This document shows, piece after piece, positions 25,722-34,050 of a stretch of 54,334 bases of DNA (positions are counted from its first letter, which is position 1; each line of letters begins with the position of its first letter). Origin of the DNA: an uncultured Saprospiraceae bacterium (GTDB lineage: Bacteria; Bacteroidota; Bacteroidia; Chitinophagales; Saprospiraceae); contig CALIZI010000089.1 in NCBI GenBank assembly GCA_938028705.1, forward strand, positions 1 through 54,334. The letters are read 5' to 3'. Made by a program: the position numbers and the translations under genes. Below the pieces are notes generated by a model, which saw only the letters and a program-made list of their open reading frames with translations, was not told where the DNA came from and did no database searches.

Positions 25722-25754
25722 AAAGGTGTCCGGCCGTTAGGCGGGAACACCTTT
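25722..25754 (-). promoter_or_regulatory. Terminator-like hairpin in the ureohydrolase leader
   Basis: Read on the minus strand, AAAGGTGTTCC and GGACACCTTT form a stem of 10-11 bp with an inner GCC/GGC step and a TAAC loop, followed by a run of T. It ends only about 20 bases before the ATG at 25700. Further upstream (25779-25805, minus strand) GTTGTC and GACAAC can form another stem. This could be an intrinsic terminator of a leader RNA (attenuator or riboswitch) or of an independent small RNA. No ligand class is recognised. Confidence 0.5.
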
Positions 25755-26092
25755 CTCTACTTAAGCACTCATGAAGCATCTTTAGTTGTCGATATATAAA
25801 GAATTGACAACTTTTATATTTTTGAATTTACATCAAATTAAATCAATGTAATAATCTTTATCTGAATTTCGCTTATATAGACGAGGTTTGATTTGAAAGT
25901 AACTCAATCTGGATATAAAAATAAGATTTTTTTCAACAAAAAACAAATTTAATATAAAATATTTTACAATAAAATGATAATCAATGTTTTATACAAATTA
26001 ATATTATTATTTATTTCAATTGTGTAACTTCTATTTTTTTGATATTTAAAAATTATAACTTTTATTTTCGGCGTTTAAATGCCCAATTTGAT
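25755..26092. other. AT-rich spacer upstream of the ureohydrolase
   Basis: No gene is seen. The stretch 25900-26060 is almost all A and T. The part next to the hairpin, to about 25810, would be the leader RNA if transcription starts there. Confidence 0.5.
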
Positions 26093-26968
26093 TTAAAGTC
26101 GATTCCATAATGAAACGCGTTCTTTGTAACGCTCTTCATCGAAGGGCCAGCGACCGACTTGATACTTTTTTTCGAGTTTATTTTCAATATTATCGGGAAG
26201 CGCAGGAAAGAAATCTATACCGGTGAGTTCTTCCACTTCATCGACGCTCATGGCATAATGATCCAGTGGTTTATTACTTTTTTCGTTGGGAATCACGAAG
26301 CCTACTGCTTTGAGTTCCGGCTCACGATAATCCAATAAGACCTTATAAAAAGAGCGGGCTACGGCTACGTCATTATCACCGATACGAGCTTTGGCTCTTT
26401 GTGTCAGCACAGGTCCGGTGACCACATATAAGTGTTTGTAACCACGTGTCCAGTCGCGCACCTGTTCTTCAAGTTCTCGCCATATACCACGATTAAATGC
26501 CTTGTCTTGCGGACAAATATTACTCATCAAAAAAGAGCGGTACATGGCATCTTGTGCAAAGTGCATATCCGCTGCCGGAACAAGATGCCCCCTATCATAA
26601 CCTGAACCGGAGTAGTCGGCTAAGGTCGCAGAACCCGTTGATATACTAGGGTCTTCACGAAAATTATCTTCACGTTCTACATTTTTGCTCAAGCGGGCAA
26701 TATCCGTTTCATAGGCTACCCACTCGGCTTGTTCGTGTTTTTCAGAATAAGATAAGCTATAATAATGGTGGTCAATAATCTCCCCCGTAGTCGAGTTGGG
26801 CAAAAAATCTTGATAGGTGCTTTCTATATCTTCGTATTGCTCCGTTTCTGTTTCGTCATTCAAAATAGGGAGTTCTTCACCCGATAGCATCTTATACAAA
26901 TAACTCATCACTGCTATTGCTACGACGACTATTGCTGCTTGTGTTCCTATTTTTGTTGTATTTGCCAT
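26093..26968 (-). CDS. DNA/RNA non-specific endonuclease (NUC1 family)
   Basis: The 291-residue protein has an N-terminal hydrophobic segment (about 10-26) that acts as signal anchor or signal peptide, an acidic linker (28-58), and a NUC1 nuclease domain. The catalytic motif DRGHLVPAADM is at 125-135 (general base His128). NICPQDKAFNRGIWRELE (150-167) carries the metal-binding Asn159 and a Glu expected at the active site. Members such as Serratia nuclease and mitochondrial EndoG cut both DNA and RNA with magnesium. Given its anchor it probably acts in the periplasm or at the surface. A TACATTTG promoter box lies 6 bases upstream of the ATG, which suggests a leaderless transcript or a later start. 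Confidence 0.9.
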   Translation of the reverse strand: MANTTKIGTQAAIVVVAIAVMSYLYKMLSGEELPILNDETETEQYEDIESTYQDFLPNSTTGEIIDHHYYSLSYSEKHEQAEWVAYETDIARLSKNVEREDNFREDPSISTGSATLADYSGSGYDRGHLVPAADMHFAQDAMYRSFLMSNICPQDKAFNRGIWRELEEQVRDWTRGYKHLYVVTGPVLTQRAKARIGDNDVAVARSFYKVLLDYREPELKAVGFVIPNEKSNKPLDHYAMSVDEVEELTGIDFFPALPDNIENKLEKKYQVGRWPFDEERYKERVSLWNRL

Positions 26969-26973
26969 ACTTG

Positions 26974-26981
26974 CAAATGTA
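26974..26981 (-). promoter_or_regulatory. Putative -7 box (TACATTTG) abutting the nuclease start
   Basis: The minus strand reads TACATTTG, fitting TAnnTTTG, ending 6 bases before the ATG at 26968. Transcription would then begin at or next to the start codon. Confidence 0.45.
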
Positions 26982-27062
26982 CGATTTTATTTACACTTTT
27001 TTGTTTTAAAAAGAAAAATATTGTTTTTTATTTAGATTGACATTTATTTTTACTCAAACTTG

Positions 27063-27121
27063 AATTTAGACTAAAACTTGTCAGACATTTTCAAAATGTC
27101 TGACAAGTTTTAGTCTAAATT
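27063..27121. repeat. Near-perfect palindrome, coreless member of the CTAAAACTCGTCTGAC family
   Basis: Two 29-base arms (27063-27091 and 27093-27121) are exact reverse complements around a single base. The arm text AGACTAAAACTTGTCAGACA is the same family as the ends of the 98-bp modules at 44080-44177 and 52128-52225, but the core is absent. It sits 30 bases after the purA stop and may act as its terminator. Confidence 0.85.
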
Positions 27122-27152
27122 TGAAGTAATTTTTTTAGAAAATTAAATTGGA

Positions 27153-28439
27153 TTAAATTTTAGCTTCAACGTTCCGCAATACGAGTTTTGTACGTTCCGG
27201 TCCATTAGAAATCATCGTAATCGGTACTTTGAGTTGACTTTCTAATGCTTGGATGTAGTCTTTGGTTGCTGTCGGAAAGTTGTCAAAATTTGTGACATCA
27301 TTTATAGAGGTTTTCCAGCCTTGATAGCTTTGGTAAACGGGTTCAATATCTGCATTATTAAAATCAAAAGGGAGCGTGTGGTGTTCGGTACCGTTAATGC
27401 TGTAAGCGGTGGCGGCTTTGATGGTTTCAAAGTCATTCATCACATCTATTTTGGTAATGACGAGTTGGGTAATACCGTTGAGCATAATGGTGTATTGGAG
27501 TGCCGGAATATCTATCCAACCACAACGACGCGGACGACCTGTAGTTGCCCCAAATTCTTGTCCGACACGCGCCAGTTCTGCACCGTCTTTATCGTATAAT
27601 TCGGTAGGAAATGCACCGCTGCCCACGCGCGTACAATACGCCTTTGTAATACCAATCACCTCACCGATACGCTGCGGCGCAACGCCCAAACCCGTACACA
27701 CGCCTGCTGTGATAGTATTGGAAGAAGTGACATAAGGATAAGTGCCAAAATCAATATCGAGCATAGAACCTTGTGCGCCTTCTGCTAATATTTTCTTGTC
27801 GGAATTGAGTGCATCATTGATATAATATTCACCGTCAACAGCGGGCAGTTCTTTGAGTGTATTGATACTTCCAAACCATTGATTTTCAAGCATTTCTAAA
27901 TCAAAATCAATATCTGGATATATTTTCAAGAGTTGAAGGTGCTTATTGCGTAGGGTATCGTATTTTTTACGAAAATCATCTGTATATACGTCACCTACAC
28001 GCAAACCGTTGCGTCCGGTTTTGTCCATATAAGTAGGACCGATACCTTTAAGAGTAGAGCCAATTTTTTCCTTGCCTTTGGCAGCTTCGGAAGCAGCATC
28101 TAGCAAGCGATGTGTAGGAAGAATAAGGTGGGCTTTTTTGGATACGAGCAGACGTGAGTGGTAGTCCACGTCTGCTTCGCGCAAGCCTGCAAGTTCTTTT
28201 TTGAGGATAACGGGGTCAACGACTACACCATTGCCAATGAGGTTCATAATACCCTCACGGAAAATACCGGAAGGTATGATGTGCAATACGAATTTTTGTC
28301 CGTCAAATTTGAGGGTATGTCCGGCATTGGGTCCACCTTGAAAGCGAGCAACAATATCATAGTTGCCGGCAAGATAATCTACAATTTTACCTTTGCCTTC
28401 ATCGCCCCATTGCAAGCCGAGTATTACGTCTATGTTCAT
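27153..28439 (-). CDS. purA: Adenylosuccinate synthetase
   Basis: The 428-residue protein carries the purA hallmarks: the phosphate loop GDEGKGK at 12-18 with catalytic Asp13, GPNAGHTL (36-43) with catalytic His41, the VSKKAHLILP and GSTLKGIGPTYMDK segments, and TTGRPRRCGW near 300. It joins aspartate to IMP using GTP, the first committed step from IMP to AMP. Length and order of motifs are normal. It is the only purine gene here. The palindrome at 27063-27121 lies just downstream. Confidence 0.97.
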   Translation of the reverse strand: MNIDVILGLQWGDEGKGKIVDYLAGNYDIVARFQGGPNAGHTLKFDGQKFVLHIIPSGIFREGIMNLIGNGVVVDPVILKKELAGLREADVDYHSRLLVSKKAHLILPTHRLLDAASEAAKGKEKIGSTLKGIGPTYMDKTGRNGLRVGDVYTDDFRKKYDTLRNKHLQLLKIYPDIDFDLEMLENQWFGSINTLKELPAVDGEYYINDALNSDKKILAEGAQGSMLDIDFGTYPYVTSSNTITAGVCTGLGVAPQRIGEVIGITKAYCTRVGSGAFPTELYDKDGAELARVGQEFGATTGRPRRCGWIDIPALQYTIMLNGITQLVITKIDVMNDFETIKAATAYSINGTEHHTLPFDFNNADIEPVYQSYQGWKTSINDVTNFDNFPTATKDYIQALESQLKVPITMISNGPERTKLVLRNVEAKI

Positions 28440-28603
28440 TTCGTAAGTTTTGAAAATCTATTAATTTGTGACACAGATTTGCACTGCGTAAATTTCAAAA
28501 CACGAATTTACGGATAATAAACGACTAAATAAAGTTCAAGTTCATTCCATGTACCAACAATTGTTAGTAACGGAATAATCAAAAACACGAATCGAATATG
28601 TTA

Positions 28604-28948
28604 TTAATTTTGACTCAAAAACATGTTACGGGCATCCTCTACCGAATTGGCGGTCGTAAATACGTGTTTGAGTTTAGTCAACACGAGTAATTTCGACGCA
28701 TCCTCACTGACATTGGTAATTACAGTGTCACCACCGGCATTACGTGATTTGGTCAGTACGGAAATAAGGAAATTGAGTCCTGCACTGTTTAGGAATCTTA
28801 ATTGAGACAGGTCAATGACGAAGCGGTTTGCGCCATTTTCAATGATGTCTGCTACTTCTCTGAGAATTTGTCTGTTTTCAAATTCACTGATTAGATTGTC
28901 AACGGCAAGTATTTGTACTTCTTGCTGTTCTTGGATTGAATAAGTCAT
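28604..28948 (-). CDS. STAS domain protein (anti-sigma factor antagonist-like)
   Basis: The 114-residue protein is a lone STAS domain of the SpoIIAA/RsbV type. The segment RFVIDLSQLRFLNSAGLNFL (42-61) holds the conserved DLS and the Ser (about 55) that is phosphorylated by a partner kinase in this family. Such proteins bind an anti-sigma kinase or similar regulator when dephosphorylated. No kinase or sigma factor gene is nearby, so the partner is unknown. It lies 164 bases upstream of purA on the same strand. Confidence 0.88.
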   Translation of the reverse strand: MTYSIQEQQEVQILAVDNLISEFENRQILREVADIIENGANRFVIDLSQLRFLNSAGLNFLISVLTKSRNAGGDTVITNVSEDASKLLVLTKLKHVFTTANSVEDARNMFLSQN

Positions 28949-29345
28949 AACGTTTCCTTTGTATTTGATTTACGAATATTTTTAGGATTTGCCTTTTGAA
29001 TGTTCTAAAGGTTTATTTTTAATATGATTTTACTGTTTGGTTGTTATAATGAATTTTACAGATTAAAGCCTTTTAATACTATACAGCAATATAACGTAAC
29101 AGCTCAATTTTTTATTTTTTGTCTTTCACCTTTATAGACGTTAATAATTCTAAAAAGGTTGGTTATCGGTATAAATTTTGTGGCATTTTTTATTTTTTAC
29201 CAAATAAAATAAGCACACTATTTTTGCATTAATGATAGAATAGCCTTTATATTTCTATCATAAGACGGGGTAAAAGTAGAAAAGGCAATGCAGTTTTCCA
29301 AACAACATTGCCTTTTTCTTTATAAAAAGTCACAAATCATACTCC
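28949..29345. other. Spacer between STAS gene and the DUF420 cluster
   Basis: No gene is seen in about 330 bases of AT-rich sequence up to the terminator at 29280. Low-complexity T/A runs, no clear promoter box. Confidence 0.5.
29280..29316 (-). terminator. Terminator of the SCO-like/DUF420 cluster
   Basis: AAAAGGCAATG (29280-29290) pairs with CATTGCCTTTT (29306-29316). On the minus strand it follows the last gene of the cluster (stop at 29346) and ends in a T-rich stretch. Confidence 0.8.
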
Positions 29346-29630
29346 TCAGGTCATTCCGTCAATGTCTTTTAGTAAATCGCGTAATTCTTTTTGCTGCATT
29401 TCGTTATCTGTTCTTTTTTTGTTTCGCCACCACATAAATATCAAAGCCATCACTACTATATAAGGCATTAATAATAAGTACAAAATACCTGTATTCAGTC
29501 CATTCGCCTCATTGCCGGATTCTACAGCTGCTTTGCACATGGCGCATTGGGCATCTATTGTATTTGTCACAAATAACGTGACAAATATGATAGCTACTAT
29601 TCCTAATATAAATGTTTTGTGACGCATCAA
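29346..29630 (-). CDS. Small membrane protein with CxxC, cytochrome oxidase cluster
   Basis: The 94-residue protein has a signal-type N-terminal hydrophobic segment (about 7-26), a CAMCKAAVES motif (about 29-38) that places two Cys on the periplasmic side, a second membrane helix (about 47-66) and a charged cytoplasmic tail. I know this layout as a recurrent small protein found next to DUF420 and SCO-like genes in Bacteroidota cytochrome oxidase operons. Its function is not established; the two Cys could handle copper or heme, which is inference. It is the last gene of the three-gene cluster and is followed by a terminator. Confidence 0.8.
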   Translation of the reverse strand: MMRHKTFILGIVAIIFVTLFVTNTIDAQCAMCKAAVESGNEANGLNTGILYLLLMPYIVVMALIFMWWRNKKRTDNEMQQKELRDLLKDIDGMT

Positions 29631-29696
29631 AATTGTTTTTACAATAATTAATCGGGTAATTAGTCAATCAGGTAATTGGTTGAATAGTTCAACTGA

Positions 29697-30248
29697 CTAC
29701 CCATAATAAGGAGCAATCATCAAATAGCAAATAACACCTGAAATCGCTACATACAGCCAAAGTGGAAAGGTCCATTTAGCAATTTTCCGGTGGCGTTCAT
29801 CCTGTCGTGTAAAGCCCCGAATGAAGGTAAATAACACAAAAGGAACGACCACCGCAGAGAGGATTATGTGACTAATTAATAAAAAGTAATATATACTTCT
29901 TATTGTACCCTGACCGCCATAACTCGTTGGTTGTGTGGAAGAATGATATAGAACATAAGACAGCAGAAATATTACTGAAAGCCCCATAGCGATGTATATC
30001 ATACGCCGATGCAGGTCAATTTTTCGCTGTTTTATGAAATAAACAGCTAATATAAGCACTGCGGCTGTGACAGCATTAATCGTAGCATAAAAGGGCGGCA
30101 AAATATATGGGTCAAAGGGCAGCGTCAGCTTAGGCATACGCGGATTCATCAATATTGCGACGAGTAGCGGCACTGCAATAGACAAGGCTATTGCCACTCT
30201 GTTCATGCGTTTGATTTGCGGTTGGGTGTATTTTTGTACTTGACTCAT
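29697..30248 (-). CDS. DUF420 membrane protein (CtaM/YozB-like, oxidase assembly)
   Basis: The 183-residue protein has about five membrane helices and the DUF420 pattern: PPFYATINAV near 51-60, KIDLHRRMIYIAM (about 75-87), LYHSSTQPTSYGG, ISHIILSAVVVPF and HRKIAKWTFPLWLYVAISGVICY at the C-terminus. DUF420 includes CtaM of Staphylococcus, needed for a functional aa3 oxidase. The histidines near membrane surfaces may bind heme or copper. It is between the SCO-like gene (upstream) and the small CxxC protein (downstream), as in other Bacteroidota. Confidence 0.88.
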   Translation of the reverse strand: MSQVQKYTQPQIKRMNRVAIALSIAVPLLVAILMNPRMPKLTLPFDPYILPPFYATINAVTAAVLILAVYFIKQRKIDLHRRMIYIAMGLSVIFLLSYVLYHSSTQPTSYGGQGTIRSIYYFLLISHIILSAVVVPFVLFTFIRGFTRQDERHRKIAKWTFPLWLYVAISGVICYLMIAPYYG

Positions 30249-30253
30249 TTCTT

Positions 30254-30380
30254 AGTTTCGTAGTGTTGTGGTATTGTGGTGTTGTGGTGTTGTGGTTTCG
30301 TGGTGTTGTAGTTACACATTTTGTTTTAAAACTACAACACTACGATACCACAACACCACAACACTACGACACCACAACAC
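30254..30380. repeat. Octanucleotide array with reverse-complement arm, inside an operon
   Basis: TAGTGTTG, TGGTATTG, TGGTGTTG, TGGTGTTG, TGGTTTCG, TGGTGTTG run in perfect 8-base steps (about 30260-30307). After a short spacer, AACTACAA, CACTACGA, TACCACAA, CACCACAA, CACTACGA, CACCACAA run as the reverse complement (about 30330-30377). It separates the SCO-like gene from DUF420 and would form a long stem in the shared mRNA. Confidence 0.9.
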
Positions 30381-30989
30381 TCACTTCTCTTTTGTTCGTT
30401 CAAAACCTATTTCAGCTTTTTTGTCTTTGGGCAACATCAGTGCGACATGACGGACAAGGACATCCTCAAATGTATCATTATTTTCATCATAATATCCCCT
30501 GATTTTCATGTCTTTACCTATAATTAAAATATTATTTTTGTCATTTGGCGAAAGGCGGTACATGGAGGTGAGTTGTGCTAGTTCGGCTTCATTTTTTATG
30601 GGAATAAAATGCCAATTGGATTTTTTTCTATTAATTTCAATATTATATTTTTTTAAAATATTTTTATAATCAAAATTCGTGTTAGGCAGATATGAAATAA
30701 GGTGTACGTCTTTATCTTTGAATTGTTGACTGATTTGATGTAATAATTTTAAGGTGGTTTCATCATCCGAAAAGAAATGAACAACATGAGGGCTACCCTT
30801 TACCAATTCCGTATTAATGGTATCGCCCTCATTACTCAGAAAAGAAAAAGCAGGTACGTCACCTTTTGGTTCGAGCATCTGCAAATTTTCTAATTGGAAA
30901 TTAAATCCTTTTTTTAAATAATAAAATGAGCCTAAAGGAAGTACCACAAGCAGCAATCCCAATGCGGCATATTGTATGATTTTTTTCAT
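30381..30989 (-). CDS. SCO1-like thioredoxin-fold protein lacking the copper CxxxC
   Basis: The open frame begins at 31040, but a promoter box (31038-31045) covers that ATG, and MKKIIQYAALG at 30989 is a normal signal-anchor start, giving 202 residues. After the anchor (about 5-25) comes a thioredoxin-like fold with the SCO1 layout, ending in DKNNILIIGKDMKIRGYYDE, which matches the SCO1 C-terminal core. The site where SCO1 proteins have CxxxC reads FFSDDETTLK, so the copper-binding cysteines are gone. It may be a structural relative with a different task, or a degenerate copper chaperone. Gene order with DUF420 and the small CxxC protein supports a link to cytochrome oxidase assembly. Confidence 0.75.
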   Translation of the reverse strand: MKKIIQYAALGLLLVVLPLGSFYYLKKGFNFQLENLQMLEPKGDVPAFSFLSNEGDTINTELVKGSPHVVHFFSDDETTLKLLHQISQQFKDKDVHLISYLPNTNFDYKNILKKYNIEINRKKSNWHFIPIKNEAELAQLTSMYRLSPNDKNNILIIGKDMKIRGYYDENNDTFEDVLVRHVALMLPKDKKAEIGFERTKEK

Positions 30990-31037
30990 TATTTTGATTT
31001 TCAACAATAGAACAAGGGAATGCCTTGTTTGTTGGGG

Positions 31038-31045
31038 CAAAAGTA
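31038..31045 (-). promoter_or_regulatory. Putative -7 box (TACTTTTG) of the SCO-like cluster
   Basis: The minus strand reads TACTTTTG, fitting TAnnTTTG, about 48 bases before the ATG at 30989. It overlaps the longer open frame's first codons, which argues for the downstream start. Confidence 0.5.
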
Positions 31046-31084
31046 CGATTTTTATTTGATGTACTGACTATGCGAAAAATGAGA

Positions 31085-31867
31085 TTATGCATCATTTTTA
31101 TGAGCAAATAAATCCTGCATCCAAGTCAATTCTTGTTCATTGAATGGCGGTTTGGGTGCTTCTTCTTTATAATCAATAGACAAATGATACATGCTTCTTT
31201 TGTAAATAATTTTTAGGGCTTCACCCAAGTCTAAGGCTACATCCGGATCGTCTCCTGCCAATGGCACAAGTACTATAGGTTCGGTGTCTTTCACATTGAA
31301 TGCCCATACATCCGTCCATGCATTTTTTGCTCTCGTCAAATTGACTGTATAATGACGATCCTGTATTTTTTGATGATGTACAGGACGCTTTCCGCGACGT
31401 ATCAAATCTATTTCTAATAGGTGAACACCGACGTTGAATAATTCTTTACGTTTTTCGAGATAAGGTTCAAGTCCGGGCGCACGTTTGTTGATAGGAGATA
31501 GAATTTCAATGGCAGTAACGAGTCGATTACTCGCACGGTCTTTGATTTCTACGACGGGAATTTTTGTATCCACAGGCTTTATCCTAGGAATACTCACCGT
31601 TACAGACGAAGTTTGTGTGTAGGAGGAGTAGGATATTTGGGGTTCTTCGACCTTACTACTCAACACGACTTCTACGTCGGGATACATGATGCCTATGTCC
31701 TCACCCGGTAAGGTATCACGCACCATGCGGGTCTCAAGACGTGCTACATATTTCGGGGCAATTTTTGGAGCAATCATCTCTGCGATAATTCCTGCCAGCC
31801 TGTTGTGCACATCGGGCCACAAATACCCCTCTAAATAAGGATCCATACCGGGAAATGGTGAAGTCAT
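31085..31867 (-). CDS. DUF4058 family protein
   Basis: The 260-residue protein opens with FPGMDPYLEGYLWPDVHNRL, the signature of DUF4058, and continues with RLETRMVRD, YPDVEVV, VTAIEILSPINKR and LLEIDLIRRGKRP. The last two resemble PD-(D/E)xK-type core segments (Glu-x-Leu-Ser-Pro; Glu-x-Asp-Leu), but no function is established. DUF4058 genes are best known from cyanobacteria and planctomycetes and are patchy in Bacteroidota, so it may have been acquired by transfer; that is inference. It stands alone, upstream of the SCO-like cluster on the same strand. Confidence 0.88.
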   Translation of the reverse strand: MTSPFPGMDPYLEGYLWPDVHNRLAGIIAEMIAPKIAPKYVARLETRMVRDTLPGEDIGIMYPDVEVVLSSKVEEPQISYSSYTQTSSVTVSIPRIKPVDTKIPVVEIKDRASNRLVTAIEILSPINKRAPGLEPYLEKRKELFNVGVHLLEIDLIRRGKRPVHHQKIQDRHYTVNLTRAKNAWTDVWAFNVKDTEPIVLVPLAGDDPDVALDLGEALKIIYKRSMYHLSIDYKEEAPKPPFNEQELTWMQDLFAHKNDA

Positions 31868-32238
31868 TTTTAATAATTTAGCTACAATTTATCTATTATC
31901 AGAACCCAAATATGCTATTTTTTTTGCAAAAAAGAAAGTCTTATCGAATCGCCCTTCCCATTCTTCGTTTTATCTTGTATAGCTATATCCACACGATAAC
32001 AAATAGACTTGTTTGACTTTGATAATCAACGATTTAGATTAATTTTAATAAATAAAAATAAATTATTATAAATTAAATTTTATTTTATAATTTATGCAAA
32101 AAAACGTTCTATATAAATGTTTAAAATTACAAATAAAAAATATTTTTTATTTCAATTAAATAAATTAAAATAATTATTAATAATTAAATTATTGATAACC
32201 AATTAGTTTGTGGTTAAACAAGTCTAATCGGTATATTC
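31868..32238. other. AT-rich spacer
   Basis: No gene and no repeat is visible. From about 32035 to 32190 the sequence is nearly all A and T. The symporter stop lies at its right edge. Confidence 0.5.
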
Positions 32239-34011
32239 TCACCTAAAAATCCACACCACAATCACCGTTGCAATTAATAATAGAACAGAAAGAATCCGAT
32301 AATTCTGATACCAGGACAAGCCTTTTAGTTCTTCCGTTTCTTCGGCGAGCAATGCCTTACGCCAAGTGTAATTTTCAACCTGTTCGGCGCGAGGTGGAGC
32401 GGTTCGCAGACTCACTAAGACCTCCACGATACAGCAGATAGCAAAGAGGTAAAAGGTTTGATGTAAGAAATGAATGTTATTTATAAATTCAAGAAAAGCA
32501 GGGGGATTTGGGTTTTCGCCACTTGTTGCAATGACCGATGCTACAATAATAATACTAATTCCAAAACCCGTCATCAGCGCAGCAAATGCGCCCGTAGCCG
32601 TAGCGCGTTTCCAGAATAAACCTACGATAAATACCGCCGCAATCGGAGGCGAAATATAGGCGAGTACTTTCTGCAAATATTCCCACAAACCACCCGCTTT
32701 GGCGATTAAGGGTGCCCATGCAGAAGCTAAAATAACCAATACAAGCGTGACGATTTGACCGATTCGGACGAGTTGTTCGCTCGTAAGATTCGGGCGGAGT
32801 TGTTTGAAAAAATCCATCGTTACGAGTGTTGAAGCGGAATTGAACGTAGCAGAAATACTCGACATCATCGCCGCTAAAAGTCCCGCCAAAACAAGTCCCA
32901 ACAAGCCTTTCGGCAACAAATCAAACAACAAAACGGGATAAGTCGCATCCGGGCAATCTTTCAATTTTTGACAAACCGTACCATCAGCAAATTGGTAATT
33001 GATACCCGAAATATCGACCCCCGAATACAACAAAATCGCTAAAGTACCCGGCAAAACCATGATAAAAACAACAGGCAATTTCAAAAATCCGGCAAATAAT
33101 GCGCCCCAACGACCATGATTAATATCCTTTGCACCGAGTACGCGCTGTACCATAAACTGGTTGTTTGCCCAGAAGTAAAAACCTAAAATTGGCGCACCCA
33201 GTAACAATCCCGTCCAGGGCATAAAACCATCAACGCCCTGTCCTTTTCCCATAAAGAAATCGTACCAATTTTGACCGCTTCCCCTAAACATACTCAGCAC
33301 TTCCTGTGCGCTATTCAGCACGATACCTGTGTTGGGATTGGTAAATTCGCCTGCGGCAGCTTTGGCATCCAAGCCCGCCATCATACCACTCCAACCACCG
33401 ACCTGTCCAAAGGCTAAATAGGTCAAAATAATCGACCCGATAACCAACAAAATCGCCTGTATCACCTCCGTATGAATCACCGAACTCAAGCCGCCCGGAA
33501 TCGTATAAGCCGCCGCCGCTACTGCCAATACGACGATAATGACCCAACTCGGCGTCGCAGGAAAAATCAGTTGCAACACAATCGACCCGACATACAAAGC
33601 CGCCGCTGTATCAATCAGCACATTGCCCACCACCATAATAAATGAGAAGTAATACCGCGAGCGTTTGTCGTATCTGCGCTCCAAAAATTCGGGCATGGTA
33701 TAGACCTTCGATTTGAGGTAAAAAGGCAGGAAAAATATCGCAAAAAACACCAGCACCACCGCCGCAAGCCACTCATAATTAAAGACATGTGTATCAGTCT
33801 TGTAAGCTGCACCCGCCAAGCCTACAAGCGTAGAACTCGAAATATTTGCCGCAAAAAGCGAGATACCAACAACGGGCCAGAGCATATTTCGTCCTGCCAA
33901 AAAGTATTCTTCCGAACTTTTTCGCTTGGCATGATACAAACCATATCCGATAATGAATAGGGCATAAACGACCATGATAATGTAGTCGATATTGTGTAGT
34001 GCGAGTTCCAT
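32239..34011 (-). CDS. Sodium/solute symporter (SSS family, sugar type)
   Basis: The 590-residue protein is a full-length SSS transporter with about 14 membrane helices. EEYFLAGRNMLWPVVGISLFAANIS (about 34-58) matches the family's first signature, and LVGLAGAAYKTD, TMPEFLERRYDKRSR and IPGGLSSVIHTEVIQAILL follow as in SglT-like sodium/sugar cotransporters. It couples substrate uptake to sodium entry at the inner membrane. The substrate could be a sugar or related compound. Its start is only 39 bases after the stop of the FG-GAP/ASPIC lipoprotein upstream on the same strand, so the two are probably co-transcribed. Confidence 0.92.
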   Translation of the reverse strand: MELALHNIDYIIMVVYALFIIGYGLYHAKRKSSEEYFLAGRNMLWPVVGISLFAANISSSTLVGLAGAAYKTDTHVFNYEWLAAVVLVFFAIFFLPFYLKSKVYTMPEFLERRYDKRSRYYFSFIMVVGNVLIDTAAALYVGSIVLQLIFPATPSWVIIVVLAVAAAAYTIPGGLSSVIHTEVIQAILLVIGSIILTYLAFGQVGGWSGMMAGLDAKAAAGEFTNPNTGIVLNSAQEVLSMFRGSGQNWYDFFMGKGQGVDGFMPWTGLLLGAPILGFYFWANNQFMVQRVLGAKDINHGRWGALFAGFLKLPVVFIMVLPGTLAILLYSGVDISGINYQFADGTVCQKLKDCPDATYPVLLFDLLPKGLLGLVLAGLLAAMMSSISATFNSASTLVTMDFFKQLRPNLTSEQLVRIGQIVTLVLVILASAWAPLIAKAGGLWEYLQKVLAYISPPIAAVFIVGLFWKRATATGAFAALMTGFGISIIIVASVIATSGENPNPPAFLEFINNIHFLHQTFYLFAICCIVEVLVSLRTAPPRAEQVENYTWRKALLAEETEELKGLSWYQNYRILSVLLLIATVIVVWIFR

Positions 34012-34050
34012 AATTTGCTAATTTATTATCTTGAATTACCTAAATGTACG

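Noticed and set aside
25371-25799. 142-codon plus-strand open frame over the ureohydrolase start and its leader
   Set aside because: It is antisense to a well-supported enzyme and reads through the terminator-like hairpin.
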